This document shows positions 58,283 through 64,000 of a stretch of 64,000 nucleotides of DNA, one piece after another. Under the pieces are notes generated by a model that saw only the letters and a program-made list of their open reading frames with translations, was not told where the DNA came from and ran no database searches. Made by a program: the position numbers and the translations under genes. This stretch comes from Pseudomonas reinekei (GTDB lineage Bacteria > Pseudomonadota > Gammaproteobacteria > Pseudomonadales > Pseudomonadaceae). Position 1 is the first letter of the stretch. The number at the start of each line of letters is the position of its first letter. The stretch is from contig NZ_MSTQ01000018.1 in assembly GCF_001945365.1 (NCBI RefSeq), positions 1 through 64,000 of the forward strand, given 5' to 3'.

Positions 58283-59571
58283 GCATCCCGTCGATGGAAA
58301 AAACTACGCTGGAAACGATTGCCGCGCCGCCCATGAGTGCGCCGACGGCGGTCGACGTCGAGTACGGCTGGCAAGGCAACAACCGGGTCGAACTGCTGGA
58401 AAACGGCGAAGCCTATTTCCCCCGGGTGTTCGAGGCGATGCGCCAGGCCAAAACCGAAATCCTCCTGGAAACGTTCATTGTCTTTGAGGACAAGGTCGGC
58501 GATGAATTGAAGGAGGTGCTCATCGAAGCCGCTCAACGGGGCGTGCGCGTCACTGCCAGTTTCGATGGGTTTGGTTGCGGCGAACTGAGCACCGCTTATC
58601 TCACCGCCCTGAGCGGTGCCGGCGTGCACTTGCAAATGTTCGACCCGGCGCCCAAGCGCCTGGGCATTCGCACCAATTGGTTCCGGCGCCTGCACCGCAA
58701 GATCGTGGTCGTCGACGGGACGATCGCGTTCATCGGCGGGATCAATTTTTCAGCTGACCATTTGGCCGACTTCGGCCCCGAGGCGAAGCAGGATTATTCG
58801 GTTGAAGTAGAAGGCCCGGCAGTGGCCGACATTCATCACTTCGCCCTGCTGCAATGCGGTCGCCCGGCGCGTGCCAAATATTGGTGGCAACGCCGACGAC
58901 AACGGCGCTCGGAACTGGCCGTGACCGATCACGATGGCCAGGTGCGTTTGGTGTACCGCGACAACGCCGAGCACTCGACCGACATCGAGGAGGTTTACCG
59001 CCTGGCGTTGCGCACGGCGCAGCGGCGCGTGGTCATCGCCAACGCGTACTTTTTTCCCGGCTACCGGTTGCTGCGGGAAATCCGCAACGCATCTCGACGC
59101 GGCGTTGAAGTGCGCCTGATTCTGCAGGGTCAGCCGGACATGCTGGTGGCCAAACTGGCCGCGCGGATGACCTACGATTACCTGCTCAAGTCCGGGGTGA
59201 AAATTTTCGAATACTGCGACCGGCCACTGCACGGCAAAGTCGCGCTGGTGGACGAAGACTGGAGCACCGTCGGCTCCAGCAACCTGGACCCGTTGAGCCT
59301 GTCGATGAACCTGGAGGCGAACGTATTGATCCGCGACCGAGCGTTCAACCGTGACCTGTTCGAACGGCTCGAAGTACTCGCCGATCACCATTGCAAGGCC
59401 ATGTCGGTAGACAAGGCCCCGCGCGGGCGCATCTGGCACATGACCGTGGGTTTCCTGGTGTTCCACTTCCTGCGGCATTTCCCGGCCTGGGCCGGGTGGC
59501 TGCCCGCACATAAACCACGTCTGAAAACGTTCACCCCACCGACCGGGAGCGATCAACATGAGCCGCAGTGA
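58279..59571 (+). CDS. clsB: Cardiolipin synthase B
   Basis: The 430-residue phospholipase D-type enzyme has two HKD motifs: HRKIVVVDGTIAFIGG near residue 139 and HGKVALVDEDWSTVGSSN near 318. It makes cardiolipin by transferring a phosphatidyl group between phosphatidylglycerols or from related donors. I use ATG 58279, which overlaps the ybhP stop; a longer frame extends inside ybhP. The end overlaps the ybhN-like gene by 14 bases. Confidence 0.92.
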   Translation: MSIPSMEKTTLETIAAPPMSAPTAVDVEYGWQGNNRVELLENGEAYFPRVFEAMRQAKTEILLETFIVFEDKVGDELKEVLIEAAQRGVRVTASFDGFGCGELSTAYLTALSGAGVHLQMFDPAPKRLGIRTNWFRRLHRKIVVVDGTIAFIGGINFSADHLADFGPEAKQDYSVEVEGPAVADIHHFALLQCGRPARAKYWWQRRRQRRSELAVTDHDGQVRLVYRDNAEHSTDIEEVYRLALRTAQRRVVIANAYFFPGYRLLREIRNASRRGVEVRLILQGQPDMLVAKLAARMTYDYLLKSGVKIFEYCDRPLHGKVALVDEDWSTVGSSNLDPLSLSMNLEANVLIRDRAFNRDLFERLEVLADHHCKAMSVDKAPRGRIWHMTVGFLVFHFLRHFPAWAGWLPAHKPRLKTFTPPTGSDQHEPQ

Positions 59572-60544
59572 AGCACACGCGGCGCCCCACGCCGATCAAC
59601 CGGCCAAGTCGCGTCTGGGCCGCTGGAAAAGGCCGCTGACCCTGCTGTTTTTTCTGGCACTGATTGTCCTGTTGACGATGTTTGCCCAGCGCATCGAATG
59701 GGCCGAAGTGCTCGAGACTCTGGCAGATTTCAAAGTGCGCACCTTGATCATCGCGTCGAGCCTGACCTTGGTGAGTTTTCTGGTGTATGCCTGTTTCGAC
59801 CTGATCGGCCGCACTTACATCCGTCAGGACCTGACGTGGAAACAGATCCTGCCGGTGGGGATCATCAGCTATGCGTTCAACCTCAACCTGAGCGCCTGGG
59901 TGGGTGGCATCGCCATGCGTTATCGCCTGTATTCGCGGCTTGGAGTGAGCAAAGCCAACATTGCGAAAATCCTCGGCCTGAGCCTGGCGACCAACTGGTT
60001 CGGCTACATGCTGATCGCTGGCGTGGTGTTCAGCAGTGGGCTGGTGCGGATGCCGCCAGGCTGGCAACTGAGCAGTGGTGCTCTGCAAGCGGTGGGCGTG
60101 CTCCTGCTGTTGGTGAGCGCCGGGTATCTGGCGGCGTGCCAGTTCTCCAGGCGGCGGGAATGGTCGATTCGCGGCGTGGAAATCAATCTGCCCTCGCTGC
60201 GCATGGCGATCCTGCAACTGGCCCTCGGTGCCCTGAACTGGTCACTGATGGCGGCGGTGATTTTCACTTTGCTGCCGAGCAAACTGGACTATCCGTTGGT
60301 GTTGGGTGTGTTGCTGATCAGCGCCATTGCCGGGGTCATCACCCACATTCCCGCCGGGCTCGGCGTGCTCGAGGCAGTGTTCGTCGCGTTGCTGCAACAC
60401 GAGGCTTCACGGGGGAGTCTGGTGGCGGGGTTGCTGGCGTATCGGGCGATCTATTTTCTATTGCCGCTGTTGATCACGCTGGTGATGTATCTGCTGGTGG
60501 AGGCCAAGGCCAAGTCGTTGCGGATATCGAAGAAACCCAAATGA
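59558..60544 (+). CDS. YbhN-family (LPG synthase TM region) membrane protein
   Basis: The 328-residue inner-membrane protein has about eight transmembrane helices and the family segments SYAFNLNLSAWVGGIAMRYR and ITHIPAGLGVLEAVFVALL. It matches the YbhN/UPF0104 flippase-like domain also seen in lysylphosphatidylglycerol synthases, without the catalytic domain. With clsB and ybhP it forms a phospholipid module. Lipid flipping is inferred from the family. Confidence 0.88.
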   Translation: MSRSEAHAAPHADQPAKSRLGRWKRPLTLLFFLALIVLLTMFAQRIEWAEVLETLADFKVRTLIIASSLTLVSFLVYACFDLIGRTYIRQDLTWKQILPVGIISYAFNLNLSAWVGGIAMRYRLYSRLGVSKANIAKILGLSLATNWFGYMLIAGVVFSSGLVRMPPGWQLSSGALQAVGVLLLLVSAGYLAACQFSRRREWSIRGVEINLPSLRMAILQLALGALNWSLMAAVIFTLLPSKLDYPLVLGVLLISAIAGVITHIPAGLGVLEAVFVALLQHEASRGSLVAGLLAYRAIYFLLPLLITLVMYLLVEAKAKSLRISKKPK

Positions 60545-60564
60545 TGAGCAGTGCCTGATCTGCG

Positions 60565-60664
60565 GCCTTCGCGAGCCGGCTCGCTGCCACACGGGGTCAG
60601 TGGTGAACTCAAGATCGACAGACACCGCCGAGCCCTTGTGGGAGCGAGCCTGCTGGCGAAGGTG
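60565..60664. repeat. Diverged REPIN: two inverted REP-like sequences
   Basis: A REP-like unit (GCGAGCCGGCTCGCTGCCAC) at 60565-60591 and a more typical unit (GTGGGAGCGAGCCTGCTGGC) at 60637-60664 lie in opposite orientation, about 45 bases apart. Both have changes in the loop, so this copy is older than the others. It lies between convergent genes. Confidence 0.75.
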
Positions 60665-60684
60665 CCCAAAAGAACACCAGAAAA

Positions 60685-61443
60685 TCACTTGGACTGAATA
60701 ATGCTCAACCGCTCACCCACCACCATTTCCGTGATCCAGTCCACGAGGATCGAGGTGTAGGCCTGCTGTGAAACGGGATCACTCAACGCATGATCGGCCC
60801 CGTCGATAATTCGGTGGGTCAACGAGTGCGTCTGCTGGCACGCCGCGCGGTAACTCATGATGGTCGCGTGAGGCACGTAATCATCGGTTTCCGATTCCAC
60901 CAACAGCACATCCCCGGTGAACTCCGAGCACGCATGCAAGGCGCGATTGCTCTCGGCGCGCACCAGCGTACTGCGGTAATCGCGCAGGTCGAGCTTGTCC
61001 AGATCCCGTTTTGGCGTGTGCCATTTATCGTCGCGATACAGCGCCGGTACCCGCAGCGCCAGCCATCGCACGGGGCGCAACGACGTCAGGATAGAGGCCA
61101 GGTAGCCGCCGTAACTGGTGCCCACCACGGCAATGGCCGACGTATCCAGCGCCGGGTGCGCCAGCAAGCGGTCATAGGCCGCCAGCAGGTCACGCAGATT
61201 ATCTTCACGGGTCACCCGGGACAGGGGAATGCCGGTGCCGCCGGTGTGGCCGCGCAGGTCGAACGTCAGGCAGACACACCCCAGGCCAGCGATGCCCTTG
61301 GCCCGCTCCAGATCCCGTTCCTGACTACCCCCCCAACCGTGCACAAACAGCACGCCGGGAACCTTCGATTTGGGACTGAGGAACGTCCCGCTCATTTGTT
61401 CATCGTCGATGTCGATTTGAATGCTTTCGCTTCTAGCCGTCAT
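60685..61443 (-). CDS. Alpha/beta hydrolase (dienelactone/S9-like)
   Basis: The 252-residue protein has the oxyanion segment HGWGG, nucleophile elbow GTSYGGY, acid SETDDYVPH and catalytic His in DGADHAL. It lacks a signal peptide. The substrate is unknown. It overlaps the DUF3182 gene by 11 bases, so the two probably act together. Confidence 0.85.
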   Translation of the reverse strand: MTARSESIQIDIDDEQMSGTFLSPKSKVPGVLFVHGWGGSQERDLERAKGIAGLGCVCLTFDLRGHTGGTGIPLSRVTREDNLRDLLAAYDRLLAHPALDTSAIAVVGTSYGGYLASILTSLRPVRWLALRVPALYRDDKWHTPKRDLDKLDLRDYRSTLVRAESNRALHACSEFTGDVLLVESETDDYVPHATIMSYRAACQQTHSLTHRIIDGADHALSDPVSQQAYTSILVDWITEMVVGERLSIIQSK

Positions 61444-62542
61444 AGGATTTGACCGTTACGTACTTGAGAAGAAATTCACTGTCGTGCGCAGGCCCCCGGT
61501 ACACCTCGATGGCATCCGCGGGCAACGGCTGGTCGATGTAGGTCTCCACCGAGGACACACCAATGGCGCGCATTCCCGGGTCATTGAAGAAGGCCTGTAA
61601 CGCCGCCACTTCGGCGCTGCTGGCACCGCCCATGCGCCAGGATTGTTCGAGCACGCCGCTGCGCTGCTTGCCGTCGCTGGCCATTCCCTGGACGATGTCG
61701 TAGTTGCGCCGTGAGGCATAGAACGCGGGATAGGCTTCATCAGCGGCGCTGTCGAACACCTGCGCTTGATGAATTGCCAGCTGCACATCCTCCGGCAAGT
61801 CCAGTTTCAGCAGCTCGTCATAGTCGCCCTGCACCACCAGCAGATTGGAACCACCATAGACCTCTTCGCCGTGGGCGTCTTTGGTCAAGTATTGATCACC
61901 GCAATAACTCAGCACTTTGTCGCCGATAAAACTCTGACCGACGCTGTGGGTGATCACCTGGCCCAGGTCCTGCTCCAGCACGACACCTTCGGCGAACAAT
62001 GCGTTGGCTTCGGGGCGCGCGAGCACCTCGTCAAATTCATCGAGACTGCTGATCACTTCCTGACCGCGCCCGGCGCATGCATGAATGGGCTTTAGACGGA
62101 TGGGCCCGGTGTACAGCAAATGCTCCGCCGCCGGCCGTGCATCTTCGAAAGAGAACACACTGAGGCCGTCGAGCACCACACTGCGCACTCGTTCGGAAAA
62201 CAGCGGCGCCCAGCCTTGCGGCGCATGGGCGTGATGGTTCAACAAACCGTGGCTGATGGCTTTGGTGCAGATGAAATCATGCTCGACATACCCGCCCCAT
62301 AAATCTTCCGGCCCCTTGACGCCCAATTGCCGAGCGGCCGCGGCGCCCACCAGCGTTTGGGTTGGCAGCAGATAAAGATCGCGACCATCATGCTGTTGCG
62401 GGTCGTAGCTGCCACCGAATTTGAGCCCAAGTATTTGCGCCAGCCAGCGGGCCAATGCGCGGTTGGTTTCGACTTCATGCAGCGGCGCATCGGCGTGCAC
62501 TGAGTGAGCGACCACCAGTTTCTTGCGGTTGGGTGGGGTCAT
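61433..62542 (-). CDS. DUF3182 family protein, possibly ATP-grasp-like
   Basis: The 369-residue protein belongs to a family known only by its number. Segments such as GPIRLKPIHACAGRGQEVIS and FAEGVVLEQDLGQV look like the lysine-bearing and hinge strands of ATP-grasp enzymes, which would make it a ligase, but I cannot point to all catalytic residues. The ATG at 62542 has AAGGGGG upstream; a longer frame adds five codons. It is co-transcribed with the alpha/beta hydrolase. Confidence 0.75.
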   Translation of the reverse strand: MTPPNRKKLVVAHSVHADAPLHEVETNRALARWLAQILGLKFGGSYDPQQHDGRDLYLLPTQTLVGAAAARQLGVKGPEDLWGGYVEHDFICTKAISHGLLNHHAHAPQGWAPLFSERVRSVVLDGLSVFSFEDARPAAEHLLYTGPIRLKPIHACAGRGQEVISSLDEFDEVLARPEANALFAEGVVLEQDLGQVITHSVGQSFIGDKVLSYCGDQYLTKDAHGEEVYGGSNLLVVQGDYDELLKLDLPEDVQLAIHQAQVFDSAADEAYPAFYASRRNYDIVQGMASDGKQRSGVLEQSWRMGGASSAEVAALQAFFNDPGMRAIGVSSVETYIDQPLPADAIEVYRGPAHDSEFLLKYVTVKSYDG

Positions 62543-62757
62543 GCATCCCCCTTTCAATCGTCGCTTGATGAATGTAGTGGTGGAGGTGCAGAGATCAGGC
62601 CAACCGCAGCGGTTGAAAAAGGGTTTTCCAATCAGTCGCTTGCAGAGTCGATGATAGCAGGACGCCTGCTTTATTCTGCACGACCGCTACTCCCCTTCCT
62701 GCAATTTGCACGATTGTCGGGTGCACGCGCTTCTACAGGCGATCTGTGGTGATGCCT

Positions 62758-63750
62758 CTATCGAGCCGCGACACTCGGCGTCACTCCAAACCGCGTCCGG
62801 TAATCACTCGGCGCCAGCCCGGTAATTTTCTTGAACGTCGAACGGAACGCCCCCGGATCCTGATAGCCCACGGTCCAGGCAATGTGATCGATGGTGCCAT
62901 TGGTGAACTCAAGCATTTCCCGGGCCTTGCCGACGCGCAAATGCTGGCAGTATTCGGTGGGTTTGAGCCCCGTGGCCGCGCGAAACCGGCGCAAAAACGT
63001 GCGTTCCTCCAACCCGGCCCGCTCAGCCATCGTCGACAGCGAAACGTCGGTGGCCCCGGTGCTTTGCAGCCAGTGCTGGACCTTGAGGATCGAGCCGTCG
63101 CCATGGTTGAGGATCGGCGCAAAGTTGCTGCCGCATTCGCTGGCACTGTCGCTGTGTTCGACCACCAGAAAACGCGCGGTGCCCGTGGCAATGCTCGGCC
63201 CGAGCAGGCGATCCACCAGTCGCAGGCCCAGCTCGGACCAGGCCATCAGCCCGGCGGTGGTGATCAGGTCACCATCGTCGACAATCGGCGTGTCGGCCTT
63301 GAGCTTGATCGCCGGATAGCGCTCGGCAAAGCTCTTGGCCGAGGTCCAGTGGGTCGTGGCGCTGCGACCGTCGAGCAGACCACTTTCGGCCAACAGCAAC
63401 GAACCCACGCAGACACCGCCGAGGGTCGCGCCGCTGGCATGTTGTTGGCGAAGCCAGCCCAGCAATGTTTGCGGTGCCTGGCCTTCGGAGAACCCGGCGA
63501 TCGACGGCGGAATCATCACCGCCACCAATGCGCGGTCGGTGCCGGGGTGGCTGTCGTAGACCCGCACCGGCGCCTGATCACCCTCGACCTGCCAATGGCT
63601 GACGCGCAACAACGGCAAATGCGTGGCCTGATGCTCCTCGGCGATCCGGTTGGCTACCCCGAACAGGTCCGTCAACCCATGCACCGCCGCCATTTGCGCG
63701 CCGGGATAGATCAACACACCCAGCTCGGCGATTGCCCTTTGTGCATCCAT
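62758..63750 (-). CDS. GlxA-family AraC-type transcriptional regulator
   Basis: The 330-residue protein has an N-terminal DJ-1/PfpI-like domain (GVLIYPGAQMAAVHGLTDLF, with the Cys of GGVCVGSLLLAESG) and a C-terminal AraC DNA-binding domain (SLSTMAERAGLEERTFLRRF then HIAWTVGYQDPGAFRSTFKK). I take the start at 63750, where MDAQRAIAELG begins; the longer frame is upstream sequence. It is divergent from the isochorismatase-family gene 102 bases away, which is probably its target. Confidence 0.88.
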   Translation of the reverse strand: MDAQRAIAELGVLIYPGAQMAAVHGLTDLFGVANRIAEEHQATHLPLLRVSHWQVEGDQAPVRVYDSHPGTDRALVAVMIPPSIAGFSEGQAPQTLLGWLRQQHASGATLGGVCVGSLLLAESGLLDGRSATTHWTSAKSFAERYPAIKLKADTPIVDDGDLITTAGLMAWSELGLRLVDRLLGPSIATGTARFLVVEHSDSASECGSNFAPILNHGDGSILKVQHWLQSTGATDVSLSTMAERAGLEERTFLRRFRAATGLKPTEYCQHLRVGKAREMLEFTNGTIDHIAWTVGYQDPGAFRSTFKKITGLAPSDYRTRFGVTPSVAAR

Positions 63751-63852
63751 TGTCAGTTTTCCCCTTTCTATTGTCGGTGCGGCCAATCCACGAAAGGCCT
63801 GCCAACGCCAATACTTCATTCCACACCCAAACCGCACTTCGAGGAAACAGTC

Positions 63853-64000
63853 ATGGCCAAGCAAGCACTCATCGTAGTTGATATCCAAAACGACTACTTC
63901 CCACAAGGCAAGTGGCCGCTGGTCGGCGCTGATGCCGCCGCCGACAACGCTGTTCGCCTGCTCAAGGCCTTTCGCGAAGCCGGTGATTCAGTGGTGCACA
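63853..64000 (+). CDS. Isochorismatase-family cysteine hydrolase, cut by the window end
   Basis: Only the first 49 residues are present: MAKQALIVVDIQNDYFPQGK and what follows, with the family Asp in VVDIQND. This is the start of the isochorismatase/nicotinamidase-like fold. The remaining motifs (Lys and Cys) lie outside the window. GAGG lies before the ATG. It is divergent from the GlxA-type regulator, which likely controls it. Confidence 0.88.
   Translation, partial: MAKQALIVVDIQNDYFPQGKWPLVGADAAADNAVRLLKAFREAGDSVVH

Noticed and set aside
1..64000. CRISPR array
   Set aside because: The only regularly recurring short sequences are the REP elements, which are opposed pairs between genes and not evenly spaced direct repeats with spacers.

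Overview
This is a Pseudomonas chromosome segment, most likely from the P. fluorescens group. The gene order from about 28.5 to 52.7 kb (xseB-ispA-dxs, btuF-like, ribA, pgpA-thiL-nusB-ribH-ribBX-ribE-ribD-nrdR, cnoX, a zinc-linked ABC cluster, oprG, an epimerase) is the order I recall from P. aeruginosa around PA4042-PA4069. The core is GC-rich, and four paired palindromic REP elements of the fluorescens type lie between genes. I recognised all genes from the sequence and ran no searches.

Region 1 (1 to about 18,050) is an accessory defence island. It opens with the end of an IS3-family element that has cut into the 5' end of a large adenine-type DNA methyltransferase gene. A type III-like helicase/nuclease subunit follows. 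After a hairpin and a frameshifted IS66 tnpB scrap comes a compact three-gene operon: a C2H2 zinc-finger protein, a coiled-coil protein whose tail resembles the helical part of GrpE, and a divergent Hsp70/DnaK-like ATPase. I do not recognise this trio as a named defence system, and it is the best candidate here for something undescribed. Converging on it from the other strand is a three-gene Lamassu/ABC-3C-type operon with a flavoprotein (FMO-like) effector, a small middle component and a Rad50-like ATPase with a zinc hook.

Region 2 (18.1-28.4 kb, minus strand) is the six-gene mag operon (magA-F; E. coli yfaP/yfaA/yfaT/yfaS/yfaQ relatives) around a bacterial alpha-2-macroglobulin, MagD. MagC looks NlpC/P60-like. 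MagE appears to join a penicillin-binding-protein-like domain, a SpoIID-like domain and an HExxH motif, so the operon may sense proteases and act on peptidoglycan. A GGA-loop hairpin upstream of magA fits Rsm control.

Region 3 (28.5-46.6 kb) holds housekeeping genes: isoprenoid precursors (ispA, dxs), cobalamin uptake (btuB-like, btuF-like), and a long riboflavin/thiamine operon running nrdR-ribD-ribE-ribBX-ribH-nusB-thiL-pgpA, with the active GTP cyclohydrolase II (ribA) encoded separately.

Region 4 (46.6-52.7 kb) holds a likely Zur-controlled zinc cluster (ZrgA-like protein, ABC ATPase, FtsX permease, DUF3299 protein), oprG with a candidate Anr site, and two sugar-nucleotide enzymes.

Region 5 (52.9-64 kb) holds a large Lhr helicase, a DUF72 remnant, the ybhP-clsB-ybhN phospholipid module, an alpha/beta hydrolase with a DUF3182 protein, a GlxA-type AraC regulator and the start of a divergent isochorismatase-family gene cut by the window edge.
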